Source of the DNA: JAVBQJ01 sp031549115
GTDB taxonomy: Bacteria; Verrucomicrobiota; Lentisphaeria; Victivallales; Victivallaceae
Assembly: GCA_031549115.1 (NCBI GenBank)
Contig: JAVBQJ010000136.1
Location: 1-52,783, forward strand
Length of the DNA: 52,783 nucleotides
Direction: 5' to 3'
Every line of letters begins with the position of its first letter. The stretch's first letter is position 1. Made by a program: the position numbers and the translations under genes. Positions 16,834-25,005 of this stretch are shown piece after piece. The notes below the pieces were generated by a model. It did not search any database. It saw only the letters and a program-made list of their open reading frames with translations, and was not told the DNA's origin.

Positions 16834-18546
16834 ATGAAACCTCGGAGCACAATACAATGGAGCCTCTTCATCGCCAGCGCGCTGGGGTATGAGCTCTGGC
16901 TCGTTGTCGCGCACTATCCGGAACACGCTTCCGTCGGCGCCGCCGTATTCGGCATGTGGTGCGGCGCCACTTTCGCCGTCCCCGGCGCGGACGGCAAACG
17001 CAACTGGACGCTGCTGTGGTTGTCGCTCCCGCTGACGTTGGCGGCGGCCAATATCGGCGCCTGCTTCTGGAACTCCATTTTCGGCTGGGGGCCGGGGGAT
17101 GTCGTTTTCTGGACCATATTCACTCTGATCGGCTGGATAGCCGGCCTGGCGGCGGCGGCCACACAGCGAAGCTGGAAAGGCACCGTGGTTTTCGGCCTTG
17201 CCCTCCTGCTGGCCGCGCTGGAAGTCATTCCCTGCCTGCCGATCGGCCTCCATGCTCTGGGCTTCAAGCCGGAATTCTATTCCCGGTATCTGAGCCTTTA
17301 TCTGCTCTCGTTCGGCTTGGTGCTGCTGGTCGCGGTCGTCCTGCTCGCCTGCGCCGGATTCCGGCGCCCTCCCCGGCCGCGCCGCGCCTGGATCATCCTC
17401 GGCTGCGCCGTGCTGCTGTCAATGCTGACCTGGGGAGTTGCCGAAGCCCGTTACCGCCTCGAGTTGCGGCAACTCCGCTCCCGCTTTCTCAATCATCCGG
17501 CGCCGACGCCGGAAGAGCGGCATACCCGGGAATTGTTCGACCGGGCGGCGGCGGCCGGTCAAAGCTATTTCGCATTGGCTGTCAAGCATGCCGGGTATCT
17601 GCTATATCCATCGCCTCCCTACTGGGAGTTCGTGTTCCAATGGTATCATTCCGGACCCGCCAAAGAACAAGCGGCCATTTTGGATTCGACCGCCGAAGCC
17701 GATGCCCTGTACCGCGCCATCGAGGAAATGCTGCAACAGGAGTCGCTGCCGCTCACACCCGACGACGAAACCATCCGCCCGTTGAGTTTTCACCCGCCGT
17801 CGGCGATCCGGATGATGACGGAATGGCTGGCGTTCCGGGTATACCTGCGGCACACCACCAGTGACAACGACGGCGTCATCCGCTATCTGGAACAAATGGT
17901 CCGGCTCACCGAGTTGTGGCGCGGCGACCGCAGCCAGCTCAGTCAGTCCATTCACTACCAGATGGACGCATCCACTCTGAAAGCAATTCGCAAATTCGGG
18001 CCGGACGGGCCGGAATACGCCGGGTATTACCGCGACTGGCTGCGGCGTCTCGGCATGCGCCGCTACGAACAATTGCTCCAATTGCAATACCTGGAGCCGG
18101 GCGGCAAGAATATGATCTGGATGTATATGCGCTGCGGCGCCGGGACACCGCCGTGGAAGCATTGGTATATGGACCCTCTGGACGTCCGGGAGTTGACGGA
18201 GAAATTCCGGCGCAGCCTGGAGGCGCAGCAACAATTCCCCGACCTGCGCCGGAAAGCCGCCGACGGCATCCCCCAACAGAAGGATTGGACGAGACACGAT
18301 TACGACGCCGCTTTGGGTTTCATCGCCGAGGAAGCATACCTCCAAACCGCGCTGGCGTTGAAGCTGTACCGTTCGCTGCATGGCGAATACCCGGAATCGC
18401 TCGACCAACTGGTCCCGGAAATTCTGCCGCGGCTACCCAACCTGCCCGCGACCGGCAAGCCGCCGACCTACAGCAAGATCGAGAATTACTTCGAACTCGA
18501 CGCCGCTTCCCATCGTCAAGTGCTGCGCCCGGTGGCGGATTACTGA
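16834..18546 (+). CDS. Polytopic membrane protein, third of three paralogues
   Basis: A 570-residue paralogue, shorter than its neighbours because the region between the membrane part and GPDGPEYAGYYRDWLRR is trimmed. Six to seven spans occupy roughly the first 220 residues; shared motifs include ACAGFRRPPRPRRAW, ELRQLRSRF, APTPEERHTRELF and, at the end, LALKLYRSLHGEYPESL. Its last 66 codons are 98-99 percent identical in DNA to those of the first paralogue, while the rest has diverged, which points to gene conversion or recombination. GGGAGG lies before the ATG, 14 bases after the preceding stop. Function unknown. Confidence 0.9.
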   Translation: MKPRSTIQWSLFIASALGYELWLVVAHYPEHASVGAAVFGMWCGATFAVPGADGKRNWTLLWLSLPLTLAAANIGACFWNSIFGWGPGDVVFWTIFTLIGWIAGLAAAATQRSWKGTVVFGLALLLAALEVIPCLPIGLHALGFKPEFYSRYLSLYLLSFGLVLLVAVVLLACAGFRRPPRPRRAWIILGCAVLLSMLTWGVAEARYRLELRQLRSRFLNHPAPTPEERHTRELFDRAAAAGQSYFALAVKHAGYLLYPSPPYWEFVFQWYHSGPAKEQAAILDSTAEADALYRAIEEMLQQESLPLTPDDETIRPLSFHPPSAIRMMTEWLAFRVYLRHTTSDNDGVIRYLEQMVRLTELWRGDRSQLSQSIHYQMDASTLKAIRKFGPDGPEYAGYYRDWLRRLGMRRYEQLLQLQYLEPGGKNMIWMYMRCGAGTPPWKHWYMDPLDVRELTEKFRRSLEAQQQFPDLRRKAADGIPQQKDWTRHDYDAALGFIAEEAYLQTALALKLYRSLHGEYPESLDQLVPEILPRLPNLPATGKPPTYSKIENYFELDAASHRQVLRPVADY

Positions 18547-18562
18547 CATGAAATGGCTTCCG
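18348..18562 (+). repeat. 215-bp direct repeat, copy 2
   Basis: Second copy of the repeat at 14787-15001. It includes the end of the third membrane-protein gene and a five-codon beginning (MKWLP) of a gene that is no longer there; similarity stops abruptly afterwards. Confidence 0.95.
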
Positions 18563-18586
18563 GTCCGGCGGAGCTCCTCTTTATAA
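18548..18586 (+). pseudogene. Truncated start of a fourth membrane-protein gene
   Basis: ATG AAA TGG CTT CCG repeats the start of the second paralogue with the same one-base spacing to the upstream stop. After these codons the frame drifts (VRRSSSL) and stops at 18586. It reads as the scar of a deleted gene or of an incomplete tandem duplication. Confidence 0.7.
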
Positions 18587-18621
18587 AGCCGGAAAAACTC
18601 GACTTTTGCCGGATTTCCGAT

Positions 18622-18650
18622 TTGACAATTCCTTTGGCTCCGAATATATT
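18622..18650 (+). promoter_or_regulatory. Promoter of the large multidomain gene
   Basis: TTGACA (18622-18627), 17-base spacer, TATATT (18645-18650). The leader to the GTG start at 18745 is about 85-90 bases. Confidence 0.75.
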
Positions 18651-18744
18651 AGCCTTCGGGGTCGTTCACTCCGACTCCACGTCGGGTTTCCCATTTTTTG
18701 CACGAATAAAGTTGAGAGCAACAAAACGATACAGGAGGCTTCCC

Positions 18745-21700
18745 GTGAAAAGCATCGCCATTTCCCCCACAAACGGCATGTGGAGTGTAAAAAAGAACCC
18801 TTTTCTCGATGATTCCGCACCCGCGGGCACGACCGGCCCGTCGGTAACCGTATCGGCCGAAGCTGTCGGCTCCGCCAATACCGCGGGAGTGCCCGGCGGC
18901 ACCGCGGTGGAACTCTCCTTCCGGAACTCCGATTTGAGCTCCGCGAACTTCACCGGTGTCGCCTCCACGTCCCGTCGAAGCGGTACTTTGTCCGTGGTCG
19001 AAGCCGCCGACACCGTTTCGCTGTCGCTCCAATCCCGCGCCGCGGTATCGCGCGGCAGCGAGTACATCGCTCCGGCGATGACGGCCGTCCCCATGTCGGC
19101 GGCGGCCGCAATCCAGGTGGAAGTCCCGGAAGAAATACAGTATACCGTGGCGGCGGCAAGCTCCCCGGTGCTGCTGCCCTATGAAATGCCGCGGGCGGAA
19201 TACATGTACGGCTGCACCGCCACCGTCGTGGCGATGATTTTCGCCTATTACGACCGGAACGGTTATACCGTCAACGGTCAGACCTATTCGACGGTCAATT
19301 TGATCAAAGGCGGCGAAGCGGAGCTCAACTCGCGCGGCCTCGACGGCGACAGCGGCAATATGAATTCGTTCAATACGCTGGTGGGAAAGGCAACGGCATC
19401 GGAACGGCATGTGGCGGAGTTTTTCAATCAGACGCCGGAAACCGAGCTCAAAAACACCTTTGTCGGTGACACCAACGAAATCGACCAGTCCCGCTGGGAC
19501 TGCCTGGCCGACTATATGGGAACCAACCAGATGTGGCGCGACAACGACGATTACAGCTCGCTGGTGTTTCTGAATGTCACCCTGGGCGAAATCCGGCAAT
19601 GGACGGAAACCGCGACCTTTACGTACGGCGACATCGTCCGTGTGATCCCGGTGAAGATGATGGACTACTCCTACGGCCTGTCGCTCTATGTCGCCGACAT
19701 GGGCAACTACCGGTTGCACGATACCCTGACCGCGACCTACGACACCGATAACAACGGCGGCATTTTCACCTTTGAAATGTACAAGGCGGAAATCGATGCC
19801 GGGCGCGCGGTACATATCGGTATTGAAGAGCACAGCATGGTCGGGTACGGCTATGACGCCGCCACCAAAGAAATCATTTTCGACGACACCTACGAATCCG
19901 GCAAACGGATGAAGTGGGGAGGCTCGTACTACTATGCCGGCGCCAGCCGCAAACTGCAGTCGATCAGCACCATCGCATTCGACACCAGCTATCTCTACGC
20001 GCTCCCGACCGTGACCGGTTCGCTCGAGTACCAGATGACGCGCCGGAGTGCGAGTTCGAAGCTCGAAAACCTGACCGCTTCGGCGCAGAAAACCGCAACC
20101 ACCCAGATTCTCTACACCGTCTCCGGCGTCACCGGCGGATCGCTTTATCTGGATGTCAACAACAACAATATCCTCGACGACAACGAGAAAACGTTCAGCG
20201 TCGGCAGCTTCGCCCAGAGCGACATCGACAGCGGCAAGGTGAAATTCCTGTTTGCCGACGGCTCCAAGGCGGGGACGGTTACGTTCAAAGTCGCCAACGG
20301 CCTGGACTCCGACAACGGCCAGTATCTGTGGAGCAGTGCCTTCCAATACCAGATTTTGGGAAAGAAAAATCCCGATCCGGTCACCATCCACGCCCCGACA
20401 ATCGACGGCAACAACGTCACGCTGACCTGGGACATCGCCGAAGCCGGACTCAAATATGAGGTCCAATATTCGCTGACCGCGGATTTCGCCTTGTTCACCC
20501 AGACCACGCTGACGGTCGGCGAGTGGAATTTGAATCGGATGGCGGACAATCTGTACTACTGGCGGGTCCGGGCGGTCGACAGCGACAAGGACGCGAGCGA
20601 GTGGGAAGGCTCCAGCTTCCGCGTCGACACCATTGCCCCCGGAATTCCCACCATCAAGGCGCCGCAGGTCACCAACGGCAATGTCTTATTCCAGTGGAAC
20701 GCGGTCGACGACGCCTCCAGTGTCTCGTATGAAATCGAATACAGCCTCAATGCCGATTTTTCCGGCGCGAAAAAGCAGGTGGTGACCGCGACGCAGTGGC
20801 TGCTTACCGGTCTGGCGGACGAGATTTACCACTGGCGGATGCGCGCATTCGATGCCGCCGGCAATGTCGGCGAGTGGACCTCGAAGAGCAGTTTCCGGGT
20901 CGACACCACCGCCCCCGACCAGGTCGCGGCGGAAACCCCGAAGCTGTACGGCACCCGGGTGGAATTCCGCTGGAGTGAAGTCTCCGACGTCTCCGGCGTC
21001 GTTTACGAGCTGGAATACGCCGACAACCCGGACTTCACCGACGCGGTCCGCACCGTCGTCAACGGCAAAACAAAATTCGCCGTCAACGACATGCCCGAGG
21101 GCCAATACTATTGGCGCATCCGCGCCGTGGACGGCGCCGCCAACGCCGCGCCCTGGACCCCCGGCGCGGCATTCCTGGTGGACACGATTCCCCCGGCCAT
21201 TGAAGACGTTTTCGTGCCGGCCTACTCCGAAGACGAGATCGTCTGGCACTGGAGCGACGCCGTGGAAGCCGGCGGACTGGCGTATTACGAACTTGAATAC
21301 GCCGCCACCAGCAGCTTCACCGATTCGGTGACGCTGCGTTTGACCGACACCTCGTATACCCTGACGCAGCCGCCCTCGCAGCGCTACTTCTGGCGCATCC
21401 GCGCCGTCGACACGGCGGGGAACGCTTCGCGCTGGCAGATGGGAACGCCGTTTCAGGTCATCGCCGAAACCGGAAGCGACTTCGAAACCGCGCGGGAGAT
21501 TACCTTCAACCGGGCGCACGAGGAGCGGTTGGGCGGCGAAGACCTGGCCGATATGTTCAAGGTCACGCTGACCGCCGGCAAATATGCGCTTACCGCCAAC
21601 GGCGTCGACACGCCGCTGCGGGCGGACATCAAAATGTACGATGCCGACGGGAAAAAGATATTGCTGAAAGGCAGCACCAAAAAGACCGGTTCCCTGGTCA

Positions 21701-23142
21701 CCAAAAGCATCGTCCTGGAGGCGGGTACCTACTACATCCTGGTCGCCAGCGCCGACAAGGGCAAAAGCGAAGGGCTGTACAGCCTCAAGGTCACCGGAGA
21801 AACCTTCGACAAAGCCAATCAGGCGAACGACGACGAAATGACCACTTCGCCCCTGGTCTCGGTACCGGGCACGCAAAGCCGCCTCGAACCGGTCGCGCTG
21901 ATGGCGGACGAGTGGGTCGGCCTCGGCGACGCGTCCGATTTCCGGCGTGTGGATATCACCACCGCGGGCAAATACGACTTCACCCTGACCAATCTGCGCG
22001 ACACCGCCAAATTGACGGTGTTCGGCACGAACGGCAAGAAGCTCAAGAGCATCACCGTGAAAGCCGGTTCCGCCAAAAACGCGATCACAGGCTTGCTGCT
22101 GAATTCCGGGCTTTACTATGTCCAGGTCGAAGCGCCGGGAGCGAAAAAAGCCCAGAACACGCCGTACAGCCTCACGTTGACCGGCGAAACGTTCATCGAC
22201 GCCAATCAGGCGAACGACGACGAGAGGAGCACTTCGCCCTTGATATCGGTCCCGGGCACGCAAAGCATCCTCGAACCGGTCGCGCTGATGGCGGACGAGT
22301 GGGTCGGCACCGGCGACGCGTCCGATTTCCGGCGCGTGGATATCGCCGCCGCCGGCAAATACGACTTCACCCTGACCAATTTGAGCAATACCGCCAAACT
22401 GACGGTGTTCAGTGCGAACGGCAAGAAGATCAAGAGCCTCTCCGTGAAAGCCGGTTCCGCCAAAAACGCGATCGCCGATTTGCTGCTGCAATCCGGGCTC
22501 TATTTTGTCCAGGTCGAAGCGCCGGGAGCGAAAAAAGCCCAGAATACGCCGTACGACCTCACGTTGACCGGCGAAGTATTCAACCGCGGCAACACCGCCG
22601 ACAACACGGCGGCCACGGCGACGCAGTTGGATTTGAGCGCCGGTGTCCGGGACGAGTGGGTCGGTTACGGCGATGAAATCGATTATTACCGCTTCTCGGT
22701 CTCGGCGGAAACCGCCGGAAGTTACAGCTTCCAGCTGACCGGCGAGGCAAAAATGGCCAATCTGACGATCTATCTGGATCGCCCGGACAAAACGCCGAAG
22801 CAGTTGAAGCGCGCCACCATCGGCAAGGACGGCACCGCCGTCATCGGCGGCCTGGAGCTGGAAGCGGGCAATTATCTGGTCGCAGTCGCCTCCGCCGATA
22901 AGGGAAAAGGCAAGAAAAACACGGCTTACGATCTGGCAATCGAGTTGCCGTCGCCGACCGTGCCGCTGGTGCCGGAAAGCGCTTCGATGCAATTGGCTTC
23001 GCTGCCGGATCTGTCGGGGGACGGCCTGAATTCCGGCTGGGGCCTGGATGCCGCCCTGGCTCCGGAGTTGAGCTGCGCCTCCAACTTGCTTGACGCCAAC
23101 GATGAGGAGCGCAAACGCAGCGGCCTGTTGGCTTCGGCGTAA
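18745..23142 (+). CDS. Large multidomain protein: C39-type papain-like domain, four FN3 and four pre-peptidase-like modules
   Basis: 1465 residues. The GTG at 18745 was chosen because AGGAGG lies six bases before it and a promoter lies upstream; the frame extends further back only through that promoter. Residues 1-140 are Ser/Ala/Thr-rich and lack a usual signal peptide. Residues about 145-420 resemble a C39-like cysteine peptidase: YGCTATVVAMIFAYYDRNGY-like block with Cys157, His363 in EEHSMVGYGY and Asp380/381 in IIFDD. Four FN3 modules follow (about 543-906, each ending YYWRxRAVD or similar and FRVDT). Four PPC-type modules (about 911-1405) carry DEWVGxGDxxDFRR. A 60-residue tail ends RSGLLASA. 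Probably surface-exposed or secreted; whether the peptidase is active is open. Confidence 0.9.
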   Translation: MKSIAISPTNGMWSVKKNPFLDDSAPAGTTGPSVTVSAEAVGSANTAGVPGGTAVELSFRNSDLSSANFTGVASTSRRSGTLSVVEAADTVSLSLQSRAAVSRGSEYIAPAMTAVPMSAAAAIQVEVPEEIQYTVAAASSPVLLPYEMPRAEYMYGCTATVVAMIFAYYDRNGYTVNGQTYSTVNLIKGGEAELNSRGLDGDSGNMNSFNTLVGKATASERHVAEFFNQTPETELKNTFVGDTNEIDQSRWDCLADYMGTNQMWRDNDDYSSLVFLNVTLGEIRQWTETATFTYGDIVRVIPVKMMDYSYGLSLYVADMGNYRLHDTLTATYDTDNNGGIFTFEMYKAEIDAGRAVHIGIEEHSMVGYGYDAATKEIIFDDTYESGKRMKWGGSYYYAGASRKLQSISTIAFDTSYLYALPTVTGSLEYQMTRRSASSKLENLTASAQKTATTQILYTVSGVTGGSLYLDVNNNNILDDNEKTFSVGSFAQSDIDSGKVKFLFADGSKAGTVTFKVANGLDSDNGQYLWSSAFQYQILGKKNPDPVTIHAPTIDGNNVTLTWDIAEAGLKYEVQYSLTADFALFTQTTLTVGEWNLNRMADNLYYWRVRAVDSDKDASEWEGSSFRVDTIAPGIPTIKAPQVTNGNVLFQWNAVDDASSVSYEIEYSLNADFSGAKKQVVTATQWLLTGLADEIYHWRMRAFDAAGNVGEWTSKSSFRVDTTAPDQVAAETPKLYGTRVEFRWSEVSDVSGVVYELEYADNPDFTDAVRTVVNGKTKFAVNDMPEGQYYWRIRAVDGAANAAPWTPGAAFLVDTIPPAIEDVFVPAYSEDEIVWHWSDAVEAGGLAYYELEYAATSSFTDSVTLRLTDTSYTLTQPPSQRYFWRIRAVDTAGNASRWQMGTPFQVIAETGSDFETAREITFNRAHEERLGGEDLADMFKVTLTAGKYALTANGVDTPLRADIKMYDADGKKILLKGSTKKTGSLVTKSIVLEAGTYYILVASADKGKSEGLYSLKVTGETFDKANQANDDEMTTSPLVSVPGTQSRLEPVALMADEWVGLGDASDFRRVDITTAGKYDFTLTNLRDTAKLTVFGTNGKKLKSITVKAGSAKNAITGLLLNSGLYYVQVEAPGAKKAQNTPYSLTLTGETFIDANQANDDERSTSPLISVPGTQSILEPVALMADEWVGTGDASDFRRVDIAAAGKYDFTLTNLSNTAKLTVFSANGKKIKSLSVKAGSAKNAIADLLLQSGLYFVQVEAPGAKKAQNTPYDLTLTGEVFNRGNTADNTAATATQLDLSAGVRDEWVGYGDEIDYYRFSVSAETAGSYSFQLTGEAKMANLTIYLDRPDKTPKQLKRATIGKDGTAVIGGLELEAGNYLVAVASADKGKGKKNTAYDLAIELPSPTVPLVPESASMQLASLPDLSGDGLNSGWGLDAALAPELSCASNLLDANDEERKRSGLLASA
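21814..22587 (+). repeat. Two tandem 387-bp in-frame repeats
   Basis: Units 21814-22200 and 22201-22587 are highly similar at the DNA level and each encodes a 129-residue pre-peptidase-like module (ANQANDDE at the start, DEWVG in the middle, NTPYxLTLTGE at the end). The similarity at silent positions suggests a recent duplication within the gene. Confidence 0.9.
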
Positions 23143-23156
23143 CGACCGGATTCCGA

Positions 23157-23211
23157 TCCCGGAAGATATCCGGCGCAATTCGTGGAATTTCGCCGGATAT
23201 ACGTTCCGGGA
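23157..23211 (+). terminator. Long hairpin after the large gene
   Basis: Nested pairing: 23157-23164 with 23204-23211 (8 bp), 23166-23175 with 23191-23200 (10 bp), 23177-23181 with 23185-23189 (5 bp, GTG loop). It follows the stop of the large gene by 14 bases. There is no U-run after it, so it may be a factor-dependent stop, an mRNA-stabilising stem or a repeat element. Confidence 0.55.
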
Positions 23212-23236
23212 GTGCTAAGAAAATGAATAGGAGATT

Positions 23237-24094
23237 ATGAACACTTTGCTGAAAACACTGGGTTTGATTTTCTCGCTGTCGTCCGCCGTTCTTCTTTTTG
23301 CGGCCGAAGCGGCGGATTGGGAGTCGTCGGATGAAAATGTTCAAGCCGTCACTCTGGGATATAAAAATTCTTTTTTGACCGAGAATCATTATTTTTTCCA
23401 ATACAATCCGCGTCTGCTCGATCACGGAGGCAAGAAACTGCAAAGCGCAATCGACCGCTTTTACCAGACCCTGCCGGTGGCGGAGCGTTTCCTCCAAAAT
23501 AACGATGCCATCGAAGTCCCGATCTACTTTTCGACCTGGTTGACTTTGTACCGGAATATGCCGCGCTTGAAAGGAAAAGAAGACGTCATCGACCGCCGTT
23601 CGCCGGTCTACGCTTTGGCATTACTGGCTGGCGGCGAGCTCGATGAAGCGTTCGTGCGGGCGCACTTTATTTTGGCGGAAACTCCGGATGATTACGGCGC
23701 ACAGTTATTGCTCGGTGTCCTTTCGATTCGCAATAAGGAAGATTTTCCATACCTGGAACGTGCTTTCCTTGCCAACCCGTACAAAGCGCTTTGCTTTTTC
23801 GATTGGCATTTGAGTACCGTCGCCATCGAGCCGCAGGAAGAATGGGATTTTGCCCACGCCTATTTCACGATGCTGATGAAACATCGCGATCTTTTGCGCG
23901 AATCGGTTTTCCCGCCGCATGTCGCCATACGAATTCTGGTGGGAATCCGTTCGAAATATCAATATGCGAACGAACCGTTCCCCGACTATCCCTCCTTCCA
24001 GGCGGAAATGGAAGAACTTGTCGATATCCTTGGAGCGAATATACAACCTCGAATGATTTCACCCTCAAATCCGGAAATTACCGTACCGCTCTAA
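23237..24094 (+). CDS. Exported protein of unknown function
   Basis: A 285-residue protein with a signal peptide (MNTLLKTLGLIFSLSSAVLLFAAEA, cleavage near 22-25). I do not recognise the family. The body has helical stretches with possible TPR-like character around residues 125-200 (YALALLAGGELDEAFVRAHFILAETPDDYG in pieces, then AQLLLGVLSIRNKED), and two tryptophan/tyrosine-rich strands (IYFSTWLTLYRNMP). No catalytic motif is seen. AGGAG lies just before the ATG. First of a run of small exported or membrane genes whose DNA is visibly more AT-rich than the surroundings. Confidence 0.8.
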   Translation: MNTLLKTLGLIFSLSSAVLLFAAEAADWESSDENVQAVTLGYKNSFLTENHYFFQYNPRLLDHGGKKLQSAIDRFYQTLPVAERFLQNNDAIEVPIYFSTWLTLYRNMPRLKGKEDVIDRRSPVYALALLAGGELDEAFVRAHFILAETPDDYGAQLLLGVLSIRNKEDFPYLERAFLANPYKALCFFDWHLSTVAIEPQEEWDFAHAYFTMLMKHRDLLRESVFPPHVAIRILVGIRSKYQYANEPFPDYPSFQAEMEELVDILGANIQPRMISPSNPEITVPL

Positions 24095-24127
24095 ACGGAA
24101 TAACCATTACGGAGGATACCGATCGAA

Positions 24128-24445
24128 ATGAATGAAATATCACTGAGAGTGCACCTGACCGGAAGAACCATAAAAACAACATTGGTTATTGTCGGATTTC
24201 TGTACTGGCTCTATGCCATCTGCATTACGCCCCGGCTCATAACAATGTATAATGCCTTTCACATTGATGAGGATTACGCGCTGTTCTTTCATTGTATAAG
24301 AGTTGCGCTTCCGCTTCTGGCATTCATGCATATTATCGGTATCATGCTCTTCCATAAGAAAAAGAATATATTGCTCCCGGCAAAATTTTCATGTCTGTTC
24401 CAGTTATCGATCATGGTACTTTACGCTATCGTGTTTATGAAGTAA
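24128..24445 (+). CDS. Small membrane protein
   Basis: A 105-residue protein with three predicted membrane spans (about 16-33, 52-75, 84-104) and a short basic loop (HKKKN). No family recognised. The DNA is clearly more AT-rich than neighbouring genes and codon use is less GC-biased at third positions, which could mark a transferred gene. GGAGG lies about 13 bases before the ATG, a long spacing. It sits 33 bases after the preceding gene and may be co-transcribed. Confidence 0.7.
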   Translation: MNEISLRVHLTGRTIKTTLVIVGFLYWLYAICITPRLITMYNAFHIDEDYALFFHCIRVALPLLAFMHIIGIMLFHKKKNILLPAKFSCLFQLSIMVLYAIVFMK

Positions 24446-24473
24446 TAGGTTTTGCGTCATAAAGAGGTCTTCC

Positions 24474-24971
24474 ATGCGTTATTTGACTCTGTTTGTTCTC
24501 GCGGTTTTATTGGGGCTGACGGCGTGCCGGACCCCCTCCGATACCGCGCCGGGAAACGTGATCCAAACGGGACCGAACAGCCAGACCTGGTACGGCGAAT
24601 CCGACACGGTGGAGTGGGCCGCGCCGTTTTTCAACGTCAAACCGGACGGCGGGCCAAGCCTGGCGGCCTGGGAAGTCACGATAAACTATGGCCTGAATCC
24701 CGAGAAAAACAACTTCCTTGCCATCGCCGGACTTACGACAATCAAGGCCCCGCTCTGGAAAGTCGACCAGCAATATGTCGGCTTCCATCAACAACTGAGC
24801 GATTGTTTTATTTTCGGCTTGACCGAAACGGAAGTGGACGGAAAAATTATCCTGAAAGCCAAATGCCTCGTTGACGCTCCGTTTACCATGGAGCTGCCCG
24901 GCAACTCGCCATCCACGGTCACCCGGGGATTTTACCATATCTTCGAACTCGAGGCGGTCAGAGACAAGTAA
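24474..24971 (+). CDS. Small lipoprotein of unknown function
   Basis: A 165-residue lipoprotein: signal MRYLTLFVLAVLLGLTAC with Cys18 in LTAC. The mature part is beta-rich (QTWYGESDTVEWAAPFF, TEVDGKIILKAKCLV) with two further cysteines and no recognised motif. AGAGGTC is placed before the ATG. It lies between a small membrane protein and a leucine-rich exported protein, all on the plus strand with short gaps, so a shared transcript is likely. Confidence 0.8.
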   Translation: MRYLTLFVLAVLLGLTACRTPSDTAPGNVIQTGPNSQTWYGESDTVEWAAPFFNVKPDGGPSLAAWEVTINYGLNPEKNNFLAIAGLTTIKAPLWKVDQQYVGFHQQLSDCFIFGLTETEVDGKIILKAKCLVDAPFTMELPGNSPSTVTRGFYHIFELEAVRDK

Positions 24972-25005
24972 ACAGCGAACCCGTTGATGCGGCAGAGGGG
25001 AAAAT

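Noticed and set aside
20686..23178. 830-codon minus-strand open frame
   Set aside because: Complementary to the large multidomain gene; composition and lack of a start context mark it as a shadow.
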